A stretch of 64,000 nucleotides of DNA from Candidatus Schekmanbacteria bacterium (lineage in GTDB: Bacteria; Schekmanbacteria; GWA2-38-11; J061), in contig JACRJM010000015.1 of assembly GCA_016219965.1 (NCBI GenBank), positions 549,963 through 613,962 of the forward strand, read 5' to 3'. Position 1 is the first letter of the stretch. Each line of letters begins with the position of its first letter. The notes beneath the pieces are model-generated. The model ran no database searches. It was not told the DNA's origin and saw only the letters and a program-made list of their open reading frames with translations. Positions 1 through 9,288 of this stretch are shown here, in pieces. The position numbers and the translations under genes were made by a program.

Positions 1-67
1 CTTTTATTATTGAATTAAGAATAGCTATATCATTTGCAACGCACAAAATTCCTATCGGTTCATCCAT
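1..67 (-). CDS. Possible 5' end of a minus-strand gene, cut by the window start
   Basis: An ATG at 67 on the minus strand opens a frame of 22 codons that runs off the window edge without a stop. The visible peptide begins MDEPIGILCVAND. A GGGAG sequence lies about 10 bases upstream, a plausible but slightly distant ribosome binding site. The peptide is too short to name a family. It could be a chance open frame. Confidence 0.3.
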   Translation of the reverse strand, partial: MDEPIGILCVANDIAILNSIIK

Positions 68-149
68 TCTACTTTATCTCCCATTTTATTTAACTATCGG
101 CATACTAATATCTATCTTATGAATGAATTACGATGTTAAAAAATTTATA

Positions 150-187
150 AAAAAAAAGGCTGTAAATTTTTTTCAAAATTTACAGCC
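150..187 (-). terminator. Rho-independent terminator after the TolB-like gene
   Basis: A perfect 13-bp inverted repeat (158-170 with 175-187, 4-base loop) lies 21 bases past the stop codon of the minus-strand propeller gene. On the minus strand it is followed by a run of eight T (157 down to 150). This is the textbook arrangement of an intrinsic terminator and the clearest one in the window. Confidence 0.88.
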
Positions 188-208
188 CTTACTTTTAAAA
201 AGTAATTG

Positions 209-1252
209 TTAGTCTTTAAAAGAACTTATATCCATGATGAACAAAGACAGTGTGCGTTCACCTGGAGGAGCGTTACGGCTTGATGAAAACATCATCATTT
301 TTCCATCAGGAGAAATAGAAGGGAATCCATCAAAAGCATCAGTGTATGTAAGACGAGTTTGTTTTCCAGTTTCCATATTCATCATATATATTTCAAAGTT
401 TGGACCTGGATGTGTCTTAGCAGGTAATATTTTAACAAAAGCAAAGTGCTTTCCGTCAGGATGCGGAAAAGGAGCCCAGTTAAAGCCTTCCTTGGTAATC
501 TGTGTCAAGGTGCCAGTGCCGTCGTCTTTAATTGTAAAAATCTGCATTTCTTTGGAAGGTTTGCCTTCATCCTCTTTTTTCCATGCACGGGTGAGTATTG
601 TTTTTGAGTCAGACATATAGTTAGCACCACCTTCCTGCCAGTCAGGAGTATGGGTAATCTGTGTCTCGCCTGTACCGTCAAAGTTCATTTTCCAAAGGTC
701 CATCATGCCGTTAATCTGGCGGCCAAAAAGAATCCATTTGCCGTCAGGAGAAACTGTTACTTCAGCATCGTAGTAGTTGTTGTTGGTAAGTCGCTTTTCA
801 TTTTTGCCGTCAAGGTCAGACATATAAAGCTCAGCTCCCTGCGGATAATCTTTCGGGTCAGACCAGTTGCCTTTTGGCATGTCAAGGTGATCTTTTGTTG
901 AAGTCCAAACTATGTGTTTGCCATCAGGGCAGAAATAATTGCAGGCATCCTCCCCCTTATTATTGAGGCAGAAAATATTTGTGCCGTCAATATTTGCTGT
1001 ATAAGCATGATATGCATTGGGATCTTTTTTTGCGTCTTCCGGAAACTGTGCTTGACAGATAAGGCTCTTGCTGTCAGGAGAAAAATATGACTCGGCAGCT
1101 TTTGGGATGTTAGGAATGTGCTTTACCGGGAGTTCCTGGCTAACTTCTTGAGGTTTTACATCTTCTGCTACTGCAGTTTGTAAATTAAAAAATAGGGTAA
1201 ACATAGTCATAACGAAAAAAAACATACAAACAGCAAAAACTCTTTTTTTCAT
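209..1252 (-). CDS. Secreted TolB-like WD40/PD40 beta-propeller protein
   Basis: A 347-residue protein with an N-terminal signal peptide (KKR, a hydrophobic stretch to about residue 28, AVA|ED cleavage) and no lipobox Cys. The rest is a string of PD40/TolB-type propeller blades, recognisable by repeated SPDGK motifs: SPDSKSL, CPDGKHIVW, SPDGKWILF, HPDGKHFAF and SPDGKMMMF, alternating with GTxxxxLT strands. It is probably a periplasmic binding scaffold. It is shorter than TolB, lacks the TolB N-terminal domain, and has no tol/pal neighbours, so it should not be called tolB. The start has a strong AAGGAG site 6 bases upstream, and a terminator follows the gene, which suggests its own transcription unit. 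Confidence 0.8.
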   Translation of the reverse strand: MKKRVFAVCMFFFVMTMFTLFFNLQTAVAEDVKPQEVSQELPVKHIPNIPKAAESYFSPDSKSLICQAQFPEDAKKDPNAYHAYTANIDGTNIFCLNNKGEDACNYFCPDGKHIVWTSTKDHLDMPKGNWSDPKDYPQGAELYMSDLDGKNEKRLTNNNYYDAEVTVSPDGKWILFGRQINGMMDLWKMNFDGTGETQITHTPDWQEGGANYMSDSKTILTRAWKKEDEGKPSKEMQIFTIKDDGTGTLTQITKEGFNWAPFPHPDGKHFAFVKILPAKTHPGPNFEIYMMNMETGKQTRLTYTDAFDGFPSISPDGKMMMFSSSRNAPPGERTLSLFIMDISSFKD

Positions 1253-1309
1253 GCATTTCTCCTTTTATATTGTTTGTTCAAAAGCATTCTGCAAATCCTT
1301 AAATGGGAG

Positions 1310-1339
1310 TATATACTTTGTGAGGTTAATTCAAGTCAA
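1310..1339 (-). promoter_or_regulatory. Candidate sigma-70 promoter for the TolB-like gene
   Basis: On the minus strand, TTGACT (1334-1339) is followed after 18 bases by TATATA (1310-1315), about 58 bases upstream of the start codon at 1252. The 171-base gap to the preceding gene and the downstream terminator agree with a monocistronic unit. This was called by eye only. Confidence 0.42.
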
Positions 1340-1423
1340 GGTTAATTGTATTTGCTTTTTGTAAATGTTTTTAATTATTTGTGAAAATATGATTGACTGA
1401 ACTTGTATAGACTTTGCAATTTA

Positions 1424-2338
1424 TTAGTTCATCAAGAGACCGTACCTCAATCCCATTGTGCTTGTAATAACAAAAGAATAATTAAAATGGTTCATTATTT
1501 CCTGCAGTATAACAGCTCCTGCAAGAATCACATCTGCCCGATCCGGATGAAGACCAGTTATTTTCTTACGCTCTTCAATTTTTAACATAGAGAGCTTATC
1601 AATAAGCTCTTCTAATCTTTGTATTTCAATTTTGTATCCCTCAATTAAACTCCTTTTGTAATGCATAATACCAAGCATTATCTGTGCGACAGTAGTAACT
1701 GTTCCAGCAACGCCTATACAGCACTCTGCTTCCCATTCAGAAGGGATTATTTCAGATAATTTTCTTTGTACAATTTTCCTCAGTAATTTCATTTCGAAAG
1801 GTGTTGGCGGGTCATCTCTCAAGCATTCTTCTGTCATTCTAACTGAACCACATTGCAAGCTTCTTACTTTTTCAATTTTACTTTCTTTTCCAACTATAAA
1901 TTCTGTGCTACCCCCTCCGATATCAACAACAAGCATCCGATTGATGTGAAATGACTTCGCTGATGTTATTGCAGATTCATATACCAACTCTGCTTCTCTA
2001 TCACCAGATATTATCTCTACATCTATGTTGACACTTTGTTTTGCCAAGGCAATAAATTCACTTGAATTCTTTGCATCTCTTACTGCACTTGTTGCAACTA
2101 CTTTGACAACTGATGCCCCAAGTTCAGTAGCTATTTTTTTATATTCTTGCAGAACATTGATTGTTCTTTTCATTGCATCATACTTTAAAAACGAACTGTC
2201 ACTAACTCCCTCCCCTATTCTTGTAATTCTTGCATCTTCCGCAAGAATTTCAAAATTATTCCCTTCCTCTTTTGAGCTAATTACAAGAAGGAGCACAGAA
2301 TTTGTTCCAATATCTATAGATGCTTTTATAGAATCCAT
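1424..2338 (-). CDS. Ppx/GppA-family phosphatase, short form
   Basis: A 304-residue protein of the exopolyphosphatase/guanosine pentaphosphate phosphatase family (ASKHA fold). The N-terminal phosphate-1 motif IDIGTNSV (residues 8-15) and the phosphate-2 motif VDIGGGSTEF (around 139-148) are intact, and a VAGTVTTVAQ segment near 210 matches the family. The length fits the two-domain form without the C-terminal HD-like domain. Known members hydrolyse polyphosphate or pppGpp, and the sequence alone does not choose between them. It lies 28 bases downstream of an HD-domain phosphohydrolase gene on the same strand. A separately encoded HD protein beside a short Ppx is suggestive, but that protein is of a different HD subfamily. 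Confidence 0.9.
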   Translation of the reverse strand: MDSIKASIDIGTNSVLLLVISSKEEGNNFEILAEDARITRIGEGVSDSSFLKYDAMKRTINVLQEYKKIATELGASVVKVVATSAVRDAKNSSEFIALAKQSVNIDVEIISGDREAELVYESAITSAKSFHINRMLVVDIGGGSTEFIVGKESKIEKVRSLQCGSVRMTEECLRDDPPTPFEMKLLRKIVQRKLSEIIPSEWEAECCIGVAGTVTTVAQIMLGIMHYKRSLIEGYKIEIQRLEELIDKLSMLKIEERKKITGLHPDRADVILAGAVILQEIMNHFNYSFVITSTMGLRYGLLMN

Positions 2339-2366
2339 TTTATAAGATAAAATAGTAGCTCGTAGC

Positions 2367-3779
2367 TCAAATATTTGTTTTTAACCTATCAAATGTGCTG
2401 CCGGTGAGAGCACTCATAGCAATGTCTCCTACAATCTTGTCATATTGGTGCTTAAGTGTAAAAACCCTATAATGAAAAACTTTCGATGGTATAAATTCAA
2501 ATAATTCTTTCAGGGCTTCTTTAGATATTTTGTCAGAGTTCGGATTATAAATATAGATTTGTTCATTTCCCATTGATAGAGGATTTTCAGGTCGAGGATC
2601 TTGTTCCTGAACATCCACTGCAAAATTTAAATCTTTCAATTCTTCTGGAAGCCGTTCCCTGATTCTTTGAGTCCATTCTTTTTCGCTTATTACTGGATTT
2701 GCCACATTTAATTGTTCCATGCTCCTCGTATAATCAAATGCGAGTTTCCACTTTGGTTTTCTCAAAAGTATCATCTCCCACTCTTTTGAAAGTTCTTTTT
2801 TAACTTTCACATTTGAAGTCTTCCAGTTAGTAACTTCTTCAGAAAGTGACCAGTCTGTAAGCTTAAGATACTTGTCTAGGTTATCTATTGGATTGTCCTG
2901 AAATATAAGAGATGTTGTCTTCCTGAATATTTCCCTTAAATGAAGATCAATGGCCCTTGTAGTTCTATGATAATACACATTAGAATAAAGGTAAAAACGG
3001 GCATTTAAAAACATTGTCAGAGCAGAAGTACCTGCCTTATGGAGAGTTAATCCTTTGTCAGAATAAAATGTGTAATATATTAGTCTGTCTATATCGACTG
3101 GTCCAACCTTAACTCCGCACATATATGAATCCCTGAGAACATAATCCATATTATCCGCAGTATAAATCCCGTTAAAAATTGGAAGTAACATTCTAAGCCA
3201 TTGAGGATATCCTTCAGTTTTTTTTATTTTTTCTTTTTTTATAAGAAGAGCTACATATTCAGGTTTAAGAATTTCACCTGATTTAAATTCTCCAGAAGGA
3301 CTTCTTCTTATTTTCTTTATCAACCCTGCAAGTTTTTCATTTATTATCCTTTGCCCCAAATCCTCATGAGTGATCCCGTAGTAGTCAAGAAAGTTATCAT
3401 CAAAAAAATGGCCAAATGGCCCGTGTCCAACATCATGAAGAAGCCCTGTAACTCTTAAAAGCTCTTCAATATAGTTGGCTGAGGGACAGTCTTTGCATTT
3501 TTTTTTCAGGAATGGATAAAGATGCTTTCCCAAACGTCCTGCAATATGCATTGCACCTAAAGAATGCTGGAACCTGCTATGTTCAGCAGACGGGAAAACC
3601 CATCTTAGGCTCTGAAGTTGATATATGCGCCTTAATCTTTGCAACCATGGAGTATCAATAAGTTCTTTTTCAGAAGACTCTTTGTTGTTCCGCGGTAAAG
3701 TGAAAATAATGTATGAATGAACAGGATCTGCAATTAGCGCAGATCCTTCATAAAATTGCTCAAACTCTTCTTTATCCAT
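2367..3779 (-). CDS. HD-domain phosphohydrolase (dNTPase/SAMHD1-like)
   Basis: A 470-residue metal-dependent phosphohydrolase. The family signature is clear: the LQRLRRIYQL segment near residue 50, FQHSLGAMH, then HDVGHGPFGH around residue 115 carrying the HD metal ligands, and a DNMDYVLRD motif near 213 supplying a further Asp. This arrangement is typical of the COG1078 branch related to dGTP triphosphohydrolases and SAMHD1. The preferred substrate cannot be told from sequence. The C-terminal third is family-specific helical sequence. The gene is 41 bases downstream of a UvrD-type helicase gene and 28 bases upstream of the Ppx gene, probably one transcript. No convincing Shine-Dalgarno site precedes the ATG. 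Confidence 0.88.
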   Translation of the reverse strand: MDKEEFEQFYEGSALIADPVHSYIIFTLPRNNKESSEKELIDTPWLQRLRRIYQLQSLRWVFPSAEHSRFQHSLGAMHIAGRLGKHLYPFLKKKCKDCPSANYIEELLRVTGLLHDVGHGPFGHFFDDNFLDYYGITHEDLGQRIINEKLAGLIKKIRRSPSGEFKSGEILKPEYVALLIKKEKIKKTEGYPQWLRMLLPIFNGIYTADNMDYVLRDSYMCGVKVGPVDIDRLIYYTFYSDKGLTLHKAGTSALTMFLNARFYLYSNVYYHRTTRAIDLHLREIFRKTTSLIFQDNPIDNLDKYLKLTDWSLSEEVTNWKTSNVKVKKELSKEWEMILLRKPKWKLAFDYTRSMEQLNVANPVISEKEWTQRIRERLPEELKDLNFAVDVQEQDPRPENPLSMGNEQIYIYNPNSDKISKEALKELFEFIPSKVFHYRVFTLKHQYDKIVGDIAMSALTGSTFDRLKTNI

Positions 3780-3820
3780 TTTTTCACTTTTACATAGTAA
3801 TAGTTATGGTAATGTGTTTT

Positions 3821-5809
3821 TCAATCATCATCTACCAGTGCCCAATGCTCAAGCAAGCTTCCAGGTATACCTGTTAGAAATTGTGATGGTTTAGTAAGCA
3901 GAATACCACTTCCACGCTCATAAATATTAACCGGATAAGAAATGAAAAGATTCTCTTTTGCTCTAGTGGCTGCAACATACATCAGTCTTCTTTCTTCTTC
4001 AAGCTCATCTTCGCGCCAAAGTGAATAGCTGGATGGGAATATCCCTTCCAATGTCCATATTATGAAAACAGTGTGCCATTCAAGGCCTTTTGCTGAGTGG
4101 ATTGTTGAGAGTACAAGCAAATCATCATATTTATCTTCCGCTGTTACGTCAGAAATACTTTTCCGTTCAGATGGTGGTTCTAACACCATATCGCTTGCTA
4201 ACGTTTCCATATTCTTGAACCTTTCAGAAATAGCAATGAAGTGATCAATGTCTTTAACTCTTTTAGGATAGTCATCATATTTTTCTTTTAATATTGGCAA
4301 ATAGTATTCAATTATAAATCTAATCTGTTCTGCTACTGATAACGTTTTATCATTAAGTTTGAATAAAAGATCGAGCAGCTTTTTGATTCCTTCTTTGTTT
4401 CGTTTATTTGCATATGAAAGTATCTTATCTTTATCAGTAATAATTGATGTATTCTTCATTACTTCAGCAAGCAGCATAGCTGTTTTTTCTCCAAGACCAT
4501 CTATGAGCTGAAGCATCCTACTCCAGCTAATTATGTCATTTCGATTGATCATAACACGTATGAAAGAAAGAATATCTTTGATATGAGATGTTTCTATAAA
4601 TTTAAAACCACCATATTTTACATAAGGAATATTCCTGCGGTTTAATTCTATTTCAAGATCATATGATAAATGTCCAAACCTGAAAAGTACTGCAATATCT
4701 CTTAAATCTACACCTTCCTCATTAAGTTCCATGATTTTTTGGACTACAAATCTTGACTGATAAAATTCGTCAGGAGCTTTTATAAGTGCTGGTGCATTTC
4801 CTGTATTTTTAGATGAAAATAATTTTTTAGGGTATTTTTCTTTAGCTGAACTGATAATTTTGTTTGTTAAATCAAGGACACTCTGCGTGCTTCTGTAATT
4901 TTCCTCGAGAGTAATCAGTTTAGTGCCCGGAAATTCTTTTGGGAAATCCATAATATTCCTAAATGTTGCTCCCCTAAAAGAATAAATGCTTTGAGAATCA
5001 TCCCCTACAGCAACAACGTTATCATGAGTATAAGCTAATAATCTGACCATTTGTGCCTGAATCCGGTTAGTATCCTGATATTCATCAACCATTATATACT
5101 GGTAAAATTGAGACAATTTATGCCTAACATCTTCTTTCTGTTCGAGGATATGATTAGTCAAGATAAGCAGATCATCATAATCTACAAGGTTATTTTCTTT
5201 TTTGTATGATATATAGTTATCTTTAAGTTTTACAATTTCATCTGTCCATTCCTCAAAATGCGGACAGTCTTTTTTTATAGCTTCATTTATTGATATGCAT
5301 TGGTTTACACTGAGGCTTATAATATTTTGGATGGTATTTTTTTTGGGAAATCTTTTTTCCTTATCTGACAGACCTAATTTGTTTCTTATAATACCTATAA
5401 CATCTTCATTATCTCCTCTGTCCAGAATTGTAAAATTATTATTCATCCCAATTAAATGGACATATTTTCTAAGTAAGCTATTTGCAAATGAATGAAAAGT
5501 TCCCCCTGAGACTTTTTCGCATCTGTTATCAATAAGTATGGACGAACGCCTAAGCATCTCCTGAGCAGCTTTTTTTGTAAAGGTAAGAAGTAAGATTGAT
5601 TCAGGGAATATATTGTCATTAATTAGTCTTGCGACTCTGTATATGAGAGTTCTTGTTTTACCACTTCCAGCACCTGCAATGACAAGCATAGGGCCGTTGC
5701 GGTGCATAACTGCCTCATATTGGGTACTATTGAGATCCTCTTTATAATCTATTGGTTTATTTAAGTGAATTTCTTCATTTGTATGTTTAACTAATATATA
5801 TTTTTCCAT
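3821..5809 (-). CDS. UvrD/PcrA/Rep-family superfamily 1 DNA helicase
   Basis: A 662-residue ATP-dependent 3'-5' helicase. Motifs in order: Q motif LNSTQYEAV (about 27-35), Walker A AGAGSGKT (45-52), LTFTKKAAQEM, DEYQDTN (Walker B, around 245), GDDSQSIYSFRGA, ENYRSTQ, STIHSAKGLEWHTVF, and RRLMYVAATRAKENL near the C terminus. Every catalytic motif is intact. The length is at the lower end for UvrD/PcrA, and the C terminus lacks the long PcrA tail that binds RNA polymerase. It belongs to the broad UvrD/Rep group used in repair and replication restart. It is followed on the same strand by the HD phosphohydrolase and Ppx genes. Confidence 0.93.
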   Translation of the reverse strand: MEKYILVKHTNEEIHLNKPIDYKEDLNSTQYEAVMHRNGPMLVIAGAGSGKTRTLIYRVARLINDNIFPESILLLTFTKKAAQEMLRRSSILIDNRCEKVSGGTFHSFANSLLRKYVHLIGMNNNFTILDRGDNEDVIGIIRNKLGLSDKEKRFPKKNTIQNIISLSVNQCISINEAIKKDCPHFEEWTDEIVKLKDNYISYKKENNLVDYDDLLILTNHILEQKEDVRHKLSQFYQYIMVDEYQDTNRIQAQMVRLLAYTHDNVVAVGDDSQSIYSFRGATFRNIMDFPKEFPGTKLITLEENYRSTQSVLDLTNKIISSAKEKYPKKLFSSKNTGNAPALIKAPDEFYQSRFVVQKIMELNEEGVDLRDIAVLFRFGHLSYDLEIELNRRNIPYVKYGGFKFIETSHIKDILSFIRVMINRNDIISWSRMLQLIDGLGEKTAMLLAEVMKNTSIITDKDKILSYANKRNKEGIKKLLDLLFKLNDKTLSVAEQIRFIIEYYLPILKEKYDDYPKRVKDIDHFIAISERFKNMETLASDMVLEPPSERKSISDVTAEDKYDDLLVLSTIHSAKGLEWHTVFIIWTLEGIFPSSYSLWREDELEEERRLMYVAATRAKENLFISYPVNIYERGSGILLTKPSQFLTGIPGSLLEHWALVDDD

Positions 5810-5864
5810 TTTATTCCGGCATAATTATTAACGTAGGCCCGTAAAGATCTAAGTAATGAAGAAA

Positions 5865-6311
5865 TCAACCAATGATAAAGGTAGCGACTAGAATTATCAT
5901 TGCAAGCAGTACAAAAAAAAGAAGGCCAGCAAATAAGTACTTGGAACTTTTTTTAATAGTTTCTTCAGTTATCTCAAGTTCAGTCTTGTTCTGTGAACTG
6001 TGTTTAGATTTTATTCTATGTTTTTTTTCTTCATATTCTTCTTTAGTCAACCAGTATAAGTTGCCAGCTCTGTCCTTTACAGGGATATACCCCTTTTCTT
6101 TATAGAATTTTCTTTTTTCTTCCTCAGCAATTTCAATTCTTCTGAGTTCATCCCTTTTCTCTGCATCAACTTCACTTTGATTAAAACTATTATCATTTTG
6201 CTGAACTTGTTTTAAATGAGCGATAGCTTCCAGACGCTCTTTTTCTTTTCTTTCAAGTTCTTCTCTCATGCGAATTCTTATTTCATCTTCTTCTTTATCG
6301 CTTATTGCCAT
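5865..6311 (-). CDS. Charged coiled-coil protein with C-terminal membrane anchor, function unknown
   Basis: A 148-residue protein that I do not recognise by family. Residues 1-85 are very rich in Glu, Arg and Lys with heptad-like spacing, predicting a long helix or coiled coil. A short aromatic segment, GNLYWLTKEEYEE, follows near 83-95, and residues 125-147 form one hydrophobic helix ending at the C terminus. It is therefore probably a tail-anchored inner-membrane protein with its charged part in the cytoplasm. It lies 55 bases upstream of the helicase gene on the same strand. Confidence 0.7.
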   Translation of the reverse strand: MAISDKEEDEIRIRMREELERKEKERLEAIAHLKQVQQNDNSFNQSEVDAEKRDELRRIEIAEEEKRKFYKEKGYIPVKDRAGNLYWLTKEEYEEKKHRIKSKHSSQNKTELEITEETIKKSSKYLFAGLLFFVLLAMIILVATFIIG

Positions 6312-6404
6312 TTACCTGATCCTCATCAAAGATAATATAAAGTACAATTATTATAATATGATTTTATATGATATATAAACATTTTTCAATTTATCTCATT
6401 GTTT

Positions 6405-6716
6405 CTATTTTTTAAAAAGAGAATCAGCTTTTTTCTTAAGCTCTTCCTTCAATTTCTCCCCTGGAAAACCTTCATAACTCTCTAATCTGTATTCAAAAAA
6501 ACTGCAATAATTTCTTCTCTCTCTATTACTAATCCACTCACTTTCCGGTTCAGAACATTTATTTGGTTTAGATTCGTCAAAATATTTACAATTCAAACAG
6601 CAATGAAGGTCATTACCACACCAATGGCATGTTCCATTAATGCTTACTTTAGAACTTTCAGAAGCAACTTCCTTTTTGCAAAAATAACAAATTCTATTGT
6701 CATTTTCTATCTTCAT
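6405..6716 (-). CDS. Small Cys-rich (zinc-binding-like) protein, function unknown
   Basis: A 103-residue protein with CYFC, CHWC and CCLNC pairs followed by two further Cys (in NKCSEP and NYCSFF) in the first 75 residues. The pattern of CxxC knuckles, then an acidic SEWISNRERRNYC stretch and a basic helix, suggests a small zinc-ribbon protein. Similar small Cys-rich proteins occur in deltaproteobacterial genomes, but I know of no assigned function. It is the first gene of the minus-strand run leading to the helicase, HD and Ppx genes, and the 170-base gap upstream probably holds the promoter. Confidence 0.72.
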   Translation of the reverse strand: MKIENDNRICYFCKKEVASESSKVSINGTCHWCGNDLHCCLNCKYFDESKPNKCSEPESEWISNRERRNYCSFFEYRLESYEGFPGEKLKEELKKKADSLFKK

Positions 6717-6886
6717 ATTTAGCCTATCAATGACCTGTTTCCCAGAGTTTGTAGGAAAACCCTGTGGATAATTTGTTAAAAAGGTAATTTAACTTCATGC
6801 CATCATTTGCAATTTACCATTTTGCACTATAATTGTGCAAAGATTTAAAATAATTTTTATCCCCCATGGATTAAAGAAATTTTTTT

Positions 6887-7855
6887 TTAGTGCTTCTTCT
6901 CTTTCATCAAAACAACCTTTTTCTCTACAAAATCAACAAAATCTTTCTCAAGCTTTTTATTGTATAACTTGTTTATTGGAATTATCCCAGCAGGACATGT
7001 TACATTTATCTCTGTAAGCTTTCCTCCAATAGAATCTATTCCTCCAAAATATATACCATGAGCTAAAACATCTTTCGCTAATTTACAATAAATAACATCT
7101 TCCTTCTTTGATAATATTGCTGGCATGTTTTCACCACCATAATCAGGGTCGCTTCTAAAATCATTTTTCTTAGGAACCCTCTTATAAGCTCCAATAATCT
7201 TGCCATCCAAAAAAAGTATCCTTTTATCTCCTTCCACATGAATATCATCCAGGTATTTTTGAGCCATCACATATTTTTCACCATTGTTTGTAGCAAATTT
7301 AAGTGGTTCATGAAGCTCTTTTGAAGAGCTATCAATTATTACAAGTTGTTTACTGGCAAACATATTTAGTTGTTTTACAATCACTTTTCTGTACGAAAGA
7401 ATAAATTGTTTTAATAATCTGATGTCTTTAGAAACAATTGTGGGAGGTATAAGTTCCGGGTATTTTAAAATAAATAGTTTTTCAGAAACTTCTCTCAATC
7501 CCTTAGGGTAGTTTACCAGGAAAACATTTTTTTTTATTAGATTAAGGAGGTGTGTAATATAGAAGTAATTAAGATCATATGGTGGTTCAAGCCTTACCAT
7601 AAGGCAATCTAAAGTGTCAGCAGTTACAACCTTTATCCGTATCGAAATAGGGTCAAAATTTTTATTGTATTCTCCATAACAAAGTCTTGCCATTAATTTT
7701 CCGTTTTGAACAAAAATATCGGATGAATGAATATAAAATGGCTCATGCCCTCTTGATTTAAACTCGTTGAACAATAGAAGAGAAGTGTCATCTGAAACAT
7801 CAAGCTTTTCAACAGGGTCGAGTAAAAATCCGACTTTAAGTTTTTTTATTTTCAT
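6887..7855 (-). CDS. gshB: Glutathione synthetase
   Basis: A 322-residue ATP-grasp ligase of the prokaryotic GshB type, which joins gamma-glutamylcysteine and glycine. The N-terminal domain starts KVGFLLDPVEKL, matching the GshB substrate-domain opening. VKQLNMFASKQL (around 160) and the ATP-grasp segment GDKRILFLDGKIIGAYKR (around 210-227) match the family, as does EINVTCPAG near 285, which carries the metal-binding N. The length is normal. Its start lies inside the 3' end of the upstream gshA-type gene (20-base overlap), implying translational coupling, so both steps of glutathione synthesis are made from one message. Confidence 0.88.
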   Translation of the reverse strand: MKIKKLKVGFLLDPVEKLDVSDDTSLLLFNEFKSRGHEPFYIHSSDIFVQNGKLMARLCYGEYNKNFDPISIRIKVVTADTLDCLMVRLEPPYDLNYFYITHLLNLIKKNVFLVNYPKGLREVSEKLFILKYPELIPPTIVSKDIRLLKQFILSYRKVIVKQLNMFASKQLVIIDSSSKELHEPLKFATNNGEKYVMAQKYLDDIHVEGDKRILFLDGKIIGAYKRVPKKNDFRSDPDYGGENMPAILSKKEDVIYCKLAKDVLAHGIYFGGIDSIGGKLTEINVTCPAGIIPINKLYNKKLEKDFVDFVEKKVVLMKEKKH

Positions 7856-9092
7856 GGCTAATTATTTGTTGTGATTCGTATGCTTGGGCTATAGTGGACA
7901 GTATTCCTATTAGTTTATAAATTTGAATGTTTTCTTGACCGACATTCGACTGCTTAGCGGTTGAAAACATGCCTGAATCCATAGGGCAAAGATTGTCATA
8001 ATCAAAAAGCATCCCTCTTACATTCAAATTTTCTTTTTTATTTCTTTGAGTGTGAAAACGAAAAAAACCTCCGACTGGATGTTTGCCTATAAAATAAAGA
8101 AGAGGTTCTGCGACTTTACCGTTAAGCATATCAATTGTAGGTATCCCTTCCTGGATAATTACACTACTAACCAACGCTTTATTTTTACCATATGACATTT
8201 TGTTTTTTGTCGCACGATTCATTAAAATAAAATCCTTACCTGATTCAGCTGTCATAACTGCCATTCCATATGTACCTGAGTTGTTTTTTATGAATACAAA
8301 AGGCTTATCAGGGATTGAATATTCATTATACTTCATCTGAATCTTTTTGAGAACGCTATCAATTTTTTCACCTGTTTCTTCAAACATTTTTTCTGATTTA
8401 AAATCAATTCCTTCTACCCAATCATAATAACCAGAAATAAGCCATGGATCAAATGAATACTTCATTGCGATTTCTTCAGCCAATTTGCAATATAATCTGA
8501 AATGCTCACTTTTTCTTCTTCTATACCACCCCATTTCAGGCAAAGGAATTACAGGTTGATCAATTGAAAATAATTGTTCTGGTTTTCCTGAAGAAAAATC
8601 ATTATTACTTAAGACAATGTCAGGTATGAAACCTGCTACTGCGATTTTTCTTTGATTATACTCTACGGGGTATAAAATAATTTCTTTTCTGGATACAGTA
8701 TTCAGATTATACTTCGAAGTTCCAAGAATACCACATACAACATCGTAACCAGCATTTTTTATTATTTCACTAAGAATAAAAACATTTTCTAGATAAAAAA
8801 GATTCCTTGTGTGTTCTTCAACAAGTAAAAGAATGTTTCTTACAAAAGGAAAATTTGAAACCATATATTCTCTTAAATATTCTGAGCTAATTTTCAGACT
8901 GTTATCACATAGGTTGTTGAACCCGGCAGGAAATGCATTTGCATCAACTGTTGAAACTTTAAATCCGCTATTTCTAATATCGTGCGAAGAGTAAACAGGT
9001 AGCAAGAGACCTTCGGTGGATTTATCTATCCATGTTTGTATACCTTCATTATCTGTAGAAATTATATCAAAGAGGCTTCTTATTGCGTTCAT
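7836..9092 (-). CDS. gshA: Glutamate-cysteine ligase, Acidithiobacillus-type
   Basis: A 418-residue protein matching the distinct glutamate-cysteine ligase family first recognised in Acidithiobacillus (TIGR02049-like), not the enterobacterial GshA or plant-type GCS. Supporting segments are GWYRRRKSEHFRLY (around 188), WVEGIDFKSEKMFEETGEKI (around 225), the glycine-rich ATP-binding-like FIKNNSGTYGMAVMTAESG (around 268) and GKHPVGGFFRFH (around 348). It catalyses ATP-dependent formation of gamma-glutamylcysteine, the first and committed step. The overlap with gshB makes the assignment strong. No clear Shine-Dalgarno site is seen before the ATG. Confidence 0.85.
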   Translation of the reverse strand: MNAIRSLFDIISTDNEGIQTWIDKSTEGLLLPVYSSHDIRNSGFKVSTVDANAFPAGFNNLCDNSLKISSEYLREYMVSNFPFVRNILLLVEEHTRNLFYLENVFILSEIIKNAGYDVVCGILGTSKYNLNTVSRKEIILYPVEYNQRKIAVAGFIPDIVLSNNDFSSGKPEQLFSIDQPVIPLPEMGWYRRRKSEHFRLYCKLAEEIAMKYSFDPWLISGYYDWVEGIDFKSEKMFEETGEKIDSVLKKIQMKYNEYSIPDKPFVFIKNNSGTYGMAVMTAESGKDFILMNRATKNKMSYGKNKALVSSVIIQEGIPTIDMLNGKVAEPLLYFIGKHPVGGFFRFHTQRNKKENLNVRGMLFDYDNLCPMDSGMFSTAKQSNVGQENIQIYKLIGILSTIAQAYESQQIISHENKKT

Positions 9093-9288
9093 TATATATG
9101 GTATTTAATTATTTCTTTAAGATTATTGTTCCCTATATATATTTTAGAGAACAGTCAAATCAAGGGTTTTTCTTAAAAGAAATAATTAATACATAAATAA
9201 TATTTTCGCAGGAACTATATACATAGCGCTAATAACGGAATTTACATGGAAAATTTATCTTTATTCGGAGATAAAAAAGGACAGACTG

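Noticed and set aside
209-1252. Naming the secreted propeller protein TolB
   Set aside because: It lacks the TolB N-terminal domain, is shorter, and no tolQRA or pal genes are nearby.
6763-6771. Perfect DnaA box (TGTGGATAA), with a one-mismatch copy at 9630-9638, as a possible replication origin
   Set aside because: The boxes are single and scattered, with no cluster, no A/T-rich unwinding repeats beside them and no dnaA, dnaN or gidA neighbours.
6821-6841. Hairpin TTTGCAC/GTGCAAA downstream of gshB as a terminator
   Set aside because: The stem is only seven base pairs, A/T-rich, and no T run follows on the minus strand.
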